Of a DNA stretch of 64,000 nt, positions 23,601 to 37,200 are shown piece by piece. Under the pieces are notes generated by a model. The model saw nothing but the letters and a program-made list of their open reading frames with translations. It had not been told where the DNA came from and ran no database searches. The first letter of the stretch is position 1. Every line of letters starts with the position of its first letter. The DNA is taken from contig BSDZ01000055.1 in assembly GCA_030268105.1 (NCBI GenBank), positions 162,461 through 226,460 of the forward strand, read 5' to 3'. This DNA comes from Volvox africanus (taxonomy: Eukaryota; Chlorophyta; Chlorophyceae; Chlamydomonadales; Volvocaceae). Made by a program: the position numbers and the translations under genes.

Positions 23601-25568
23601 ACGTGTGCACTTTCTTGCACGGCCAGAACCCCCTTCCCGCCCGCTGACCTGTGTCGTACATGCAGTCACGTGTGGTCTCGGACGTGAGCGTAGCGCATGG
23701 AAGGGGCTCCGTCCGGGCTGCGTTTTTGTCGTTTTGTTTTGTATGCTAGGTATGTGTGGGATGGATGCGGCAGATGGGGTGTGGTGGCATGGATCGTTCA
23801 TACCATGGTGAAAACCGCCCATCCCATCAGCACTGGGCACGTAAGCACCATTGGGCCAAATCAGTAGTACGGTGGGGGACCACGTGCGAACCCTTGGTGA
23901 CGATCTGTTGCGCACCGTTTGGACGGCAACCCATGCGCACAGATCCAACGCCTTGCCCCACGACCCCACGACACGGCACACACACACACGGACATGGCAC
24001 ACATACTATGTACGTGCGACCCCACAGCTTCCACGTGCACAAAGTCAACAGGAATGCGCTTCATAAAAGGTGCGTGCAGGCTGGTGCCAGACATCCATCC
24101 GTGCGGCTGGATGGCCAGGCTTCCATCTCATCTGTGCTGCTTTGCTGACTGTGCCTGCCTGCAAACGTATGCAGCTCCATTCCTTTCTTCATGTGGCTCA
24201 CGTGTGCACTTTCTTGCACGGCCAGAACCCCCTTCCCGCCCGCTGACCTGTGTCGTACATGCAGTCACGTGTGGTCTCGGACGTGAGCGTAGCGCATGGA
24301 AGGGGCTCCGTCCGGGCTGCGTTTTTGTCGTTTTGTTTTGTATGCTAGGTATGTGTGGCATGGATGCGGCAGATGGGGTGTGGTGGCATGGATCGTTCAT
24401 ACCATGGTGAAAACCGCCCATCCCATCAGCACTGGGCACGTAAGCACCATTGGGCCAAATCAGTAGTACGGTGGGGGACCACGTGCGAACCCTTGGTGAC
24501 GATCTGTTGCGCACCGTTTGGACGGCAACCCATGCGCACAGATCCAACGCCTTGCCCCACGACCCCACGACACGGCACACACCCACACGGACATGGCACA
24601 CATACTATGTACGTGCGACCCCACAGCTTCCACGTGCACAAAGTCAACAGGAATGCGCTTCATAAAAGGTGCGTGCAGGCTGGTGCCAGACATCCATCCG
24701 TGCGGCTGGATGGGCAGTCTCACGGATGGCCAGGCTTCCATCTCATCTGTGCTGCTTTGCTGACTGTGCCTGCCTGCAAACGTATGCAGCTCCATTCCTT
24801 TCTTCATGTGGCTCACGTGTGCACTTTCTTGCACGGCCAGAACCCCCTTCCCGCCCGCTGACCTGTGTCGTACATGCAGTCACGTGTGGTCTCGGACGTG
24901 AGCGTAGCGCATGGAAGGGGCTCCGTCCGGGCTGCGTTTTTGTCGTTTTGTTTTGTATGCTAGGTATGTGTGGGATGGATGCGGCAGATGGGGTGTGGTG
25001 GCATGGATCGTTCATACCATGGTGAAAACCGCCCATCCCATCAGCACTGGGCACGTAAGCACCATTGGGCCAAATCAGTAGTACGGTGGGGGACCACGTG
25101 CGAACCCTTGGTGACGATCTGTTGCGCACCGTTTGGACGGCAACCCATGCGCACAGATCCAACGCCTTGCCCCACGACCCCACGACACGGCACACACACA
25201 CACGGACATGGCACACATACTATGTACGTGCGACCCCACAGCTTCCACGTGCACAAAGTCAACAGGAATGCGCTTCATAAAAGGTGCGTGCAGGCTGGTG
25301 CCAGACATCCATCCGTGCGGCTGGATGGCCAGGCTTCCATCTCATCTGTGCTGCTTTGCTGACTGTGCCTGCCTGCAAACGTATGCAGCTCCATTCCTTT
25401 CTTCATGTGGCTCACGTGTGCACTTTCTTGCACGGCCAGAACCCCCTTCCCGCCCGCTGACCTGTGTCGTACATGCAGTCACGTGTGGTCTCGGACGTGA
25501 GCGTAGCGCATGGAAGGGGCTCCGTCCGGGCTGCGTTTTTGTCGTTTTGTTTTGTATGCTAGGTATGT
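17691..25568. repeat. Short-form-rich block, 13 monomers
   Basis: Starts and lengths: 17691 (599), 18290 (599), 18889 (626), 19515 (615), 20130 (599), 20729 (599), 21328 (599), 21927 (599), 22526 (615), 23141 (615), 23756 (599), 24355 (615), 24970 (599). Eight of the 13 are short form. The anchor variant GTGGGATGG (C-to-G) begins the copies at 18889, 20729, 21927, 22526, 23756 and 24970, in most cases directly after a short monomer. One private change, CACATAAGC, lies near 22609. Confidence 0.5.
23141..25568. repeat. 1214-bp dimeric higher-order repeat, two copies
   Basis: Copies are 23141-24354 and 24355-25568. Each is a 615-bp monomer (GCATGG anchor, CCC in the CA tract, TTTGG) followed by a 599-bp monomer (GGATGG anchor, uninterrupted CA tract, TTTGG). 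Lengths, diagnostic variants and translations in several frames agree between copies. Identity seems to extend a little upstream, to about 22.9 kb, and ends at the anchor at 25569. This is a recent duplication of a two-monomer unit. Confidence 0.5.
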
Positions 25569-28500
25569 GTGGGATGGATGCGGCAGATGGGGTGTGGTGG
25601 CATGGATCGTTCATACCATGGTGAAAACCGCCCATCCCATCAGCACTGGGCACGTAAGCACCATTGGGCCAAATCAGTAGTACGGTGGGGGACCACGTGC
25701 GAACCCTTGGTGACGATCTGTTGCGCACCGTTCGGACGGCAACCCATGCGCACAGATCCAACGCCTTGCCCCACGACCCCACGACACGGCACACACCCAC
25801 ACGGACATGGCACACATACTATGTACGTGCGACCCCACAGCTTCCACGTGCACAAAGTCAACAGGAATGCGCTTCATAAAAGGTGCGTGCAGGCTGGTGC
25901 CAGACATCCATCCGTGCGGCTGGATGGGCAGTCTCACGGATGGCCAGGCTTCCATCTCATCTGTGCTGCTTTGCTGACTGTGCCTGCCTGCAAACGTATG
26001 TGTTAGCTATGCAGCTCCATTCCTTTCTTCATGTGGCTCACGTGTGCACTTTCTTGCACGGCCAGAACCCCCTTCCCGCCCGCTGACCTGTGTCGTACAT
26101 GCAGTCACGTGTGGTCTCGGACGTGAGCGTAGCGCATGGAAGGGGCTCCGTCCGGGCTGCGTTTTTGTCGTTTTGTTTTGTATGCTAGGTATGTGTGGCA
26201 TGGATGCGGCAGATGGGGTGTGGTGGCATGGATCGTTCATACCATGGTGAAAACCGCCCATCCCATCAGCACTGGGCACGTAAGCACCATTGGGCCAAAT
26301 CAGTAGTACGGTGGGGGACCACGTGCGAACCCTTGGTGACGATCTGTTGCGCACCGTTCGGACGGCAACCCATGCGCACAGATCCAACGCCTTGCCCCAC
26401 GACCCCACGACACGGCACACACCCACACGGACATGGCACACATACTATGTACGTGCGACCCCACAGCTTCCACGTGCACAAAGTCAACAGGAATGCGCTT
26501 CATAAAAGGTGCGTGCAGGCTGGTGCCAGACATCCATCCGTGCGGCTGGATGGGCAGTCTCACGGATGGCCAGGCTTCCATCTCATCTGTGCTGCTTTGC
26601 TGACTGTGCCTGCCTGCAAACGTATGCAGCTCCATTCCTTTCTTCATGTGGCTCACGTGTGCACTTTCTTGCACGGCCAGAACCCCCTTCCCGCCCGCTG
26701 ACCTGTGTCGTACATGCAGTCACGTGTGGTCTCGGACGTGAGCGTAGCGCATGGAAGGGGCTCCGTCCGGGCTGCGTTTTTGTCGTTTTGTTTTGTATGC
26801 TAGGTATGTGTGGCATGGATGCGGCAGATGGGGTGTGGTGGCATGGATCGTTCATACCATGGTGAAAACCGCCCATCCCATCAGCACTGGGCACGTAAGC
26901 ACCATTGGGCCAAATCAGTAGTACGGTGGGGGACCACGTGCGAACCCTTGGTGACGATCTGTTGCGCACCGTTCGGACGGCAACCCATGCGCACAGATCC
27001 AACGCCTTGCCCCACGACCCCACGACACGGCACACACACACACGGACATGGCACACATACTATGTACGTGCGACCCCACAGCTTCCACGTGCACAAAGTC
27101 AACAGGAATGCGCTTCATAAAAGGTGCGTGCAGGCTGGTGCCAGACATCCATCCGTGCGGCTGGATGGCCAGGCTTCCATCTCATCTGTGCTGCTTTGCT
27201 GACTGTGCCTGCCTGCAAACGTATGCAGCTCCATTCCTTTCTTCATGTGGCTCACGTGTGCACTTTCTTGCACGGCCAGAACCCCCTTCCCGCCCGCTGA
27301 CCTGTGTCGTACATGCAGTCACGTGTGGTCTCGGACGTGAGCGTAGCGCATGGAAGGGGCTCCGTCCGGGCTGCGTTTTTGTCGTTTTGTTTTGTATGCT
27401 AGGTATGTGTGGCATGGATGCGGCAGATGGGGTGTGGTGGCATGGATCGTTCATACCATGGTGAAAACCGCCCATCCCATCAGCACTGGGCACGTAAGCA
27501 CCATTGGGCCAAATCAGTAGTACGGTGGGGGACCACGTGCGAACCCTTGGTGACGATCTGTTGCGCACCGTTCGGACGGCAACCCATGCGCACAGATCCA
27601 ACGCCTTGCCCCACGACCCCACGACACGGCACACACCCACACGGACATGGCACACATACTATGTACGTGCGACCCCACAGCTTCCACGTGCACAAAGTCA
27701 ACAGGAATGCGCTTCATAAAAGGTGCGTGCAGGCTGGTGCCAGACATCCATCCGTGCGGCTGGATGGCCAGGCTTCCATCTCATCTGTGCTGCTTTGCTG
27801 ACTGTGCCTGCCTGCAAACGTATGCAGCTCCATTCCTTTCTTCATGTGGCTCACGTGTGCACTTTCTTGCACGGCCAGAACCCCCTTCCCGCCCGCTGAC
27901 CTGTGTCGTACATGCAGTCACGTGTGGTCTCGGACGTGAGCGTAGCGCATGGAAGGGGCTCCGTCCGGGCTGCGTTTTTGTCGTTTTGTTTTGTATGCTA
28001 GGTATGTGTGGGATGGATGCGGCAGATGGGGTGTGGTGGCATGGATCGTTCATACCATGGTGAAAACCGCCCATCCCATCAGCACTGGGCACGTAAGCAC
28101 CATTGGGCCAAATCAGTAGTACGGTGGGGGACCACGTGCGAACCCTTGGTGACGATCTGTTGCGCACCGTTCGGACGGCAACCCATGCGCACAGATCCAA
28201 CGCCTTGCCCCACGACCCCACGACACGGCACACACCCACACGGACATGGCACACATACTATGTACGTGCGACCCCACAGCTTCCACGTGCACAAAGTCAA
28301 CAGGAATGCGCTTCATAAAAGGTGCGTGCAGGCTGGTGCCAGACATCCATCCGTGCGGCTGGATGGGCAGTCTCACGGATGGCCAGGCTTCCATCTCATC
28401 TGTGCTGCTTTGCTGACTGTGCCTGCCTGCAAACGTATGTGTTAGCTATGCAGCTCCATTCCTTTCTTCATGTGGCTCACGTGTGCACTTTCTTGCACGG

Positions 28501-31299
28501 CCAGAACCCCCTTCCCGCCCGCTGACCTGTGTCGTACATGCAGTCACGTGTGGTCTCGGACGTGAGCGTAGCGCATGGAAGGGGCTCCGTCCGGGCTGCG
28601 TTTTTGTCGTTTTGTTTTGTATGCTAGGTATGTGTGGCATGGATGCGGCAGATGGGGTGTGGTGGCATGGATCGTTCATACCATGGTGAAAACCGCCCAT
28701 CCCATCAGCACTGGGCACGTAAGCACCATTGGGCCAAATCAGTAGTACGGTGGGGGACCACGTGCGAACCCTTGGTGACGATCTGTTGCGCACCGTTCGG
28801 ACGGCAACCCATGCGCACAGATCCAACGCCTTGCCCCACGACCCCACGACACGGCACACACCCACACGGACATGGCACACATACTATGTACGTGCGACCC
28901 CACAGCTTCCACGTGCACAAAGTCAACAGGAATGCGCTTCATAAAAGGTGCGTGCAGGCTGGTGCCAGACATCCATCCGTGCGGCTGGATGGGCAGTCTC
29001 ACGGATGGCCAGGCTTCCATCTCATCTGTGCTGCTTTGCTGACTGTGCCTGCCTGCAAACGTATGCAGCTCCATTCCTTTCTTCATGTGGCTCACGTGTG
29101 CACTTTCTTGCACGGCCAGAACCCCCTTCCCGCCCGCTGACCTGTGTCGTACATGCAGTCACGTGTGGTCTCGGACGTGAGCGTAGCGCATGGAAGGGGC
29201 TCCGTCCGGGCTGCGTTTTTGTCGTTTTGTTTTGTATGCTAGGTATGTGTGGCATGGATGCGGCAGATGGGGTGTGGTGGCATGGATCGTTCATACCATG
29301 GTGAAAACCGCCCATCCCATCAGCACTGGGCACGTAAGCACCATTGGGCCAAATCAGTAGTACGGTGGGGGACCACGTGCGAACCCTTGGTGACGATCTG
29401 TTGCGCACCGTTCGGACGGCAACCCATGCGCACAGATCCAACGCCTTGCCCCACGACCCCACGACACGGCACACACACACACGGACATGGCACACATACT
29501 ATGTACGTGCGACCCCACAGCTTCCACGTGCACAAAGTCAACAGGAATGCGCTTCATAAAAGGTGCGTGCAGGCTGGTGCCAGACATCCATCCGTGCGGC
29601 TGGATGGCCAGGCTTCCATCTCATCTGTGCTGCTTTGCTGACTGTGCCTGCCTGCAAACGTATGCAGCTCCATTCCTTTCTTCATGTGGCTCACGTGTGC
29701 ACTTTCTTGCACGGCCAGAACCCCCTTCCCGCCCGCTGACCTGTGTCGTACATGCAGTCACGTGTGGTCTCGGACGTGAGCGTAGCGCATGGAAGGGGCT
29801 CCGTCCGGGCTGCGTTTTTGTCGTTTTGTTTTGTATGCTAGGTATGTGTGGCATGGATGCGGCAGATGGGGTGTGGTGGCATGGATCGTTCATACCATGG
29901 TGAAAACCGCCCATCCCATCAGCACTGGGCACGTAAGCACCATTGGGCCAAATCAGTAGTACGGTGGGGGACCACGTGCGAACCCTTGGTGACGATCTGT
30001 TGCGCACCGTTCGGACGGCAACCCATGCGCACAGATCCAACGCCTTGCCCCACGACCCCACGACACGGCACACACCCACACGGACATGGCACACATACTA
30101 TGTACGTGCGACCCCACAGCTTCCACGTGCACAAAGTCAACAGGAATGCGCTTCATAAAAGGTGCGTGCAGGCTGGTGCCAGACATCCATCCGTGCGGCT
30201 GGATGGCCAGGCTTCCATCTCATCTGTGCTGCTTTGCTGACTGTGCCTGCCTGCAAACGTATGCAGCTCCATTCCTTTCTTCATGTGGCTCACGTGTGCA
30301 CTTTCTTGCACGGCCAGAACCCCCTTCCCGCCCGCTGACCTGTGTCGTACATGCAGTCACGTGTGGTCTCGGACGTGAGCGTAGCGCATGGAAGGGGCTC
30401 CGTCCGGGCTGCGTTTTTGTCGTTTTGTTTTGTATGCTAGGTATGTGTGGGATGGATGCGGCAGATGGGGTGTGGTGGCATGGATCGTTCATACCATGGT
30501 GAAAACCGCCCATCCCATCAGCACTGGGCACGTAAGCACCATTGGGCCAAATCAGTAGTACGGTGGGGGACCACGTGCGAACCCTTGGTGACGATCTGTT
30601 GCGCACCGTTCGGACGGCAACCCATGCGCACAGATCCAACGCCTTGCCCCACGACCCCACGACACGGCACACACCCACACGGACATGGCACACATACTAT
30701 GTACGTGCGACCCCACAGCTTCCACGTGCACAAAGTCAACAGGAATGCGCTTCATAAAAGGTGCGTGCAGGCTGGTGCCAGACATCCATCCGTGCGGCTG
30801 GATGGGCAGTCTCACGGATGGCCAGGCTTCCATCTCATCTGTGCTGCTTTGCTGACTGTGCCTGCCTGCAAACGTATGTGTTAGCTATGCAGCTCCATTC
30901 CTTTCTTCATGTGGCTCACGTGTGCACTTTCTTGCACGGCCAGAACCCCCTTCCCGCCCGCTGACCTGTGTCGTACATGCAGTCACGTGTGGTCTCGGAC
31001 GTGAGCGTAGCGCATGGAAGGGGCTCCGTCCGGGCTGCGTTTTTGTCGTTTTGTTTTGTATGCTAGGTATGTGTGGCATGGATGCGGCAGATGGGGTGTG
31101 GTGGCATGGATCGTTCATACCATGGTGAAAACCGCCCATCCCATCAGCACTGGGCACGTAAGCACCATTGGGCCAAATCAGTAGTACGGTGGGGGACCAC
31201 GTGCGAACCCTTGGTGACGATCTGTTGCGCACCGTTCGGACGGCAACCCATGCGCACAGATCCAACGCCTTGCCCCACGACCCCACGACACGGCACACA
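25200..31299. repeat. 2439-bp tetrameric higher-order repeat, about 2.5 copies
   Basis: Monomer lengths run 626, 615, 599, 599 from 25569 and again from 28008, then 626 from 30447, giving a 2439-bp period. Diagnostic states repeat in register: anchor G, A, A, G (by codon read at the anchor); CA tract CCC, CCC, plain, CCC; and TTCGG in all. The match starts after the CA tract near 25200 (the preceding copy has TTTGG and plain CA, unlike its counterpart at 27.6 kb) and stops at the CA tract near 31299, where the third copy is plain but the second has CCC. I saw no other difference between copies by eye, implying very recent amplification by unequal exchange or replication-based duplication. Confidence 0.5.
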
Positions 31300-34202
31300 C
31301 ACACACGGACATGGCACACATACTATGTACGTGCGACCCCACAGCTTCCACGTGCACAAAGTCAACAGGAATGCGCTTCATAAAAGGTGCGTGCAGGCTG
31401 GTGCCAGACATCCATCCGTGCGGCTGGATGGGCAGTCTCACGGATGGCCAGGCTTCCATCTCATCTGTGCTGCTTTGCTGACTGTGCCTGCCTGCAAACG
31501 TATGTGTTAGCTATGCAGCTCCATTCCTTTCTTCATGTGGCTCACGTGTGCACTTTCTTGCACGGCCAGAACCCCCTTCCCGCCCGCTGACCTGTGTCGT
31601 ACATGCAGTCACGTGTGGTCTCGGACGTGAGCGTAGCGCATGGAAGGGGCTCCGTCCGGGCTGCGTTTTTGTCGTTTTGTTTTGTATGCTAGGTATGTGT
31701 GGCATGCATGCGGCAGATGGGGTGTGGTGGCATGGATCGTTCATACCATGGTGAAAACCGCCCATCCCATCAGCACTGGGCACGTAAGCACCATTGGGCC
31801 AAATCAGTAGTACGGTGGGGGACCACGTGCGAACCCTTGGTGACGATCTGTTGCGCACCGTTTGGACGGCAACCCATGCGCACAGATCCAACGCCTTGCC
31901 CCACGACCCCACGACACGGCACACACCCACACGGACATGGCACACATACTATGTACGTGCGACCCCACAGCTTCCACGTGCACAAAGTCAACAGGAATGC
32001 GCTTCATAAAAGGTGCGTGCAGGCTGGTGCCAGACATCCATCCGTGCGGCTGGATGGGCAGTCTCACGGATGGCCAGGCTTCCATCTCATCTGTGCTGCT
32101 TTGCTGACTGTGCCTGCCTGCAAACGTATGTGTTAGCTATGCAGCTCCATTCCTTTCTTCATGTGGCTCACGTGTGCACTTTCTTGCACGGCCAGAACCC
32201 CCTTCCCGCCCGCTGACCTGTGTCGTACATGCAGTCACGTGTGGTCTCGGACGTGAGCGTAGCGCATGGAAGGGGCTCCGTCCGGGCTGCGTTTTTGTCG
32301 TTTTGTTTTGTATGCTAGGTATGTGTGGGATGGATGCGGCAGATGGGGTGTGGTGGCATGGATCGTTCATACCATGGTGAAAACCGCCCATCCCATCAGC
32401 ACTGGGCACGTAAGCACCATTGGGCCAAATCAGTAGTACGGTGGGGGACCACGTGCGAACCCTTGGTGACGATCTGTTGCGCACCGTTCGGACGGCAACC
32501 CATGCGCACAGATCCAACGCCTTGCCCCACGACCCCACGACACGGCACACACCCACACGGACATGGCACACATACTATGTACGTGCGACCCCACAGCTTC
32601 CACGTGCACAAAGTCAACAGGAATGCGCTTCATAAAAGGTGCGTGCAGGCTGGTGCCAGACATCCATCCGTGCGGCTGGATGGGCAGTCTCACGGATGGC
32701 CAGGCTTCCATCTCATCTGTGCTGCTTTGCTGACTGTGCCTGCCTGCAAACGTATGTGTTAGCTATGCAGCTCCATTCCTTTCTTCATGTGGCTCACGTG
32801 TGCACTTTCTTGCACGGCCAGAACCCCCTTCCCGCCCGCTGACCTGTGTCGTACATGCAGTCACGTGTGGTCTCGGACGTGAGCGTAGCGCATGGAAGGG
32901 GCTCCGTCCGGGCTGCGTTTTTGTCGTTTTGTTTTGTATGCTAGGTATGTGTGGCATGGATGCGGCAGATGGGGTGTGGTGGCATGGATCGTTCATACCA
33001 TGGTGAAAACCGCCCATCCCATCAGCACTGGGCACGTAAGCACCATTGGGCCAAATCAGTAGTACGGTGGGGGACCACGTGCGAACCCTTGGTGACGATC
33101 TGTTGCGCACCGTTCGGACGGCAACCCATGCGCACAGATCCAACGCCTTGCCCCACGACCCCACGACACGGCACACACACACACGGACATGGCACACATA
33201 CTATGTACGTGCGACCCCACAGCTTCCACGTGCACAAAGTCAACAGGAATGCGCTTCATAAAAGGTGCGTGCAGGCTGGTGCCAGACATCCATCCGTGCG
33301 GCTGGATGGGCAGTCTCACGGATGGCCAGGCTTCCATCTCATCTGTGCTGCTTTGCTGACTGTGCCTGCCTGCAAACGTATGTGTTAGCTATGCAGCTCC
33401 ATTCCTTTCTTCATGTGGCTCACGTGTGCACTTTCTTGCACGGCCAGAACCCCCTTCCCGCCCGCTGACCTGTGTCGTACATGCAGTCACGTGTGGTCTC
33501 GGACGTGAGCGTAGCGCATGGAAGGGGCTCCGTCCGGGCTGCGTTTTTGTCGTTTTGTTTTGTATGCTAGGTATGTGTGGCATGCATGCGGCAGATGGGG
33601 TGTGGTGGCATGGATCGTTCATACCATGGTGAAAACCGCCCATCCCATCAGCACTGGGCACGTAAGCACCATTGGGCCAAATCAGTAGTACGGTGGGGGA
33701 CCACGTGCGAACCCTTGGTGACGATCTGTTGCGCACCGTTTGGACGGCAACCCATGCGCACAGATCCAACGCCTTGCCCCACGACCCCACGACACGGCAC
33801 ACACACACACGGACATGGCACACATACTATGTACGTGCGACCCCACAGCTTCCACGTGCACAAAGTCAACAGGAATGCGCTTCATAAAAGGTGCGTGCAG
33901 GCTGGTGCCAGACATCCATCCGTGCGGCTGGATGGGCAGTCTCACGGATGGCCAGGCTTCCATCTCATCTGTGCTGCTTTGCTGACTGTGCCTGCCTGCA
34001 AACGTATGTGTTAGCTATGCAGCTCCATTCCTTTCTTCATGTGGCTCACGTGTGCACTTTCTTGCACGGCCAGAACCCCCTTCCCGCCCGCTGACCTGTG
34101 TCGTACATGCAGTCACGTGTGGTCTCGGACGTGAGCGTAGCGCATGGAAGGGGCTCCGTCCGGGCTGCGTTTTTGTCGTTTTGTTTTGTATGCTAGGTAT
34201 GT
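30447..34202. repeat. Run of six consecutive 626-bp long-form monomers
   Basis: Starts are 30447, 31073, 31699, 32325, 32951 and 33577, each followed after exactly 626 bp. This is the purest long-form stretch in the window. The anchor variant GCATGCATGC (G-to-C, making a 10-bp palindrome) occurs at 31699 and 33577, and again at 34203. The first monomer is also the start of the third, partial copy of the 2439-bp unit. Confidence 0.5.
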
Positions 34203-37200
34203 GTGGCATGCATGCGGCAGATGGGGTGTGGTGGCATGGATCGTTCATACCATGGTGAAAACCGCCCATCCCATCAGCACTGGGCACGTAAGCACCATTG
34301 GGCCAAATCAGTAGTACGGTGGGGGACCACGTGCGAACCCTTGGTGACGATCTGTTGCGCACCGTTTGGACGGCAACCCATGCGCACAGATCCAACGCCT
34401 TGCCCCACGACCCCACGACACGGCACACACACACACGGACATGGCACACATACTATGTACGTGCGACCCCACAGCTTCCACGTGCACAAAGTCAACAGGA
34501 ATGCGCTTCATAAAAGGTGCGTGCAGGCTGGTGCCAGACATCCATCCGTGCGGCTGGATGGGCAGTCTCACGGATGGCCAGGCTTCCATCTCATCTGTGC
34601 TGCTTTGCTGACTGTGCCTGCCTGCAAACGTATGCAGCTCCATTCCTTTCTTCATGTGGCTCACGTGTGCACTTTCTTGCACGGCCAGAACCCCCTTCCC
34701 GCCCGCTGACCTGTGTCGTACATGCAGTCACGTGTGGTCTCGGACGTGAGCGTAGCGCATGGAAGGGGCTCCGTCCGGGCTGCGTTTTTGTCGTTTTGTT
34801 TTGTATGCTAGGTATGTGTGGCATGGATGCGGCAGATGGGGTGTGGCGGCATGGATCGTTCATACCATGGTGAAAACCGCCCATCCCATCAGCACTGGGC
34901 ACGTAAGCACCATTGGGCCAAATCAGTAGTACGGTGGGGGACCACGTGCGAACCCTTGGTGACGATCTGTTGCGCACCGTTTGGACGGCAACCCATGCGC
35001 ACAGATCCAACGCCTTGCCCCACGACCCCACGACACGGCACACACACACACGGACATGGCACACATACTATGTACGTGCGACCCCACAGCTTCCACGTGC
35101 ACAAAGTCAACAGGAATGCGCTTCATAAAAGGTGCGTGCAGGCTGGTGCCAGACATCCATCCGTGCGGCTGGATGGCCAGGCTTCCATCTCATCTGTGCT
35201 GCTTTGCTGACTGTGCCTGCCTGCAAACGTATGCAGCTCCATTCCTTTCTTCATGTGGCTCACGTGTGCACTTTCTTGCACGGCCAGAACCCCCTTCCCG
35301 CCCGCTGACCTGTGTCGTACATGCAGTCACGTGTGGTCTCGGACGTGAGCGTAGCGCATGGAAGGGGCTCCGTCCGGGCTGCGTTTTTGTCGTTTTGTTT
35401 TGTATGCTAGGTATGTGTGGGATGGATGCGGCAGATGGGGTGTGGTGGCATGGATCGTTCATACCATGGTGAAAACCGCCCATCCCATCAGCACTGGGCA
35501 CGTAAGCACCATTGGGCCAAATCAGTAGTACGGTGGGGGACCACGTGCGAACCCTTGGTGACGATCTGTTGCGCACCGTTCGGACGGCAACCCATGCGCA
35601 CAGATCCAACGCCTTGCCCCACGACCCCACGACACGGCACACACCCACACGGACATGGCACACATACTATGTACGTGCGACCCCACAGCTTCCACGTGCA
35701 CAAAGTCAACAGGAATGCGCTTCATAAAAGGTGCGTGCAGGCTGGTGCCAGACATCCATCCGTGCGGCTGGATGGGCAGTCTCACGGATGGCCAGGCTTC
35801 CATCTCATCTGTGCTGCTTTGCTGACTGTGCCTGCCTGCAAACGTATGTGTTAGCTATGCAGCTCCATTCCTTTCTTCATGTGGCTCACGTGTGCACTTT
35901 CTTGCACGGCCAGAACCCCCTTCCCGCCCGCTGACCTGTGTCGTACATGCAGTCACGTGTGGTCTCGGACGTGAGCGTAGCGCATGGAAGGGGCTCCGTC
36001 CGGGCTGCGTTTTTGTCGTTTTGTTTTGTATGCTAGGTATGTGTGGCATGGATGCGGCAGATGGGGTGTGGTGGCATGGATCGTTCATACCATGGTGAAA
36101 ACCGCCCATCCCATCAGCACTGGGCACGTAAGCACCATTGGGCCAAATCAGTAGTACGGTGGGGGACCACGTGCGAACCCTTGGTGACGATCTGTTGCGC
36201 ACCGTTCGGACGGCAACCCATGCGCACAGATCCAACGCCTTGCCCCACGACCCCACGACACGGCACACACACACACGGACATGGCACACATACTATGTAC
36301 GTGCGACCCCACAGCTTCCACGTGCACAAAGTCAACAGGAATGCGCTTCATAAAAGGTGCGTGCAGGCTGGTGCCAGACATCCATCCGTGCGGCTGGATG
36401 GGCAGTCTCACGGATGGCCAGGCTTCCATCTCATCTGTGCTGCTTTGCTGACTGTGCCTGCCTGCAAACGTATGTGTTAGCTATGCAGCTCCATTCCTTT
36501 CTTCATGTGGCTCACGTGTGCACTTTCTTGCACGGCCAGAACCCCCTTCCCGCCCGCTGACCTGTGTCGTACATGCAGTCACGTGTGGTCTCGGACGTGA
36601 GCGTAGCGCATGGAAGGGGCTCCGTCCGGGCTGCGTTTTTGTCGTTTTGTTTTGTATGCTAGGTATGTGTGGCATGGATGCGGCAGATGGGGTGTGGTGG
36701 CATGGATCGTTCATACCATGGTGAAAACCGCCCATCCCATCAGCACTGGGCACGTAAGCACCATTGGGCCAAATCAGTAGTACGGTGGGGGACCACGTGC
36801 GAACCCTTGGTGACGATCTGTTGCGCACCGTTCGGACGGCAACCCATGCGCACAGATCCAACGCCTTGCCCCACGACCCCACGACACGGCACACACACAC
36901 ACGGACATGGCACACATACTATGTACGTGCGACCCCACAGCTTCCACGTGCACAAAGTCAACAGGAATGCGCTTCATAAAAGGTGCGTGCAGGCTGGTGC
37001 CAGACATCCATCCGTGCGGCTGGATGGGCAGTCTCACGGATGGCCAGGCTTCCATCTCATCTGTGCTGCTTTGCTGACTGTGCCTGCCTGCAAACGTATG
37101 TGTTAGCTATGCAGCTCCATTCCTTTCTTCATGTGGCTCACGTGTGCACTTTCTTGCACGGCCAGAACCCCCTTCCCGCCCGCTGACCTGTGTCGTACAT

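Noticed and set aside
31699..31716. GCATGCATGC palindrome as an apicomplexan AP2-type (TGCATGC) site identifying the organism
   Set aside because: It is in only three of 104 monomers and arises by one base change from the common sequence, so it is not evidence for organism or regulation.
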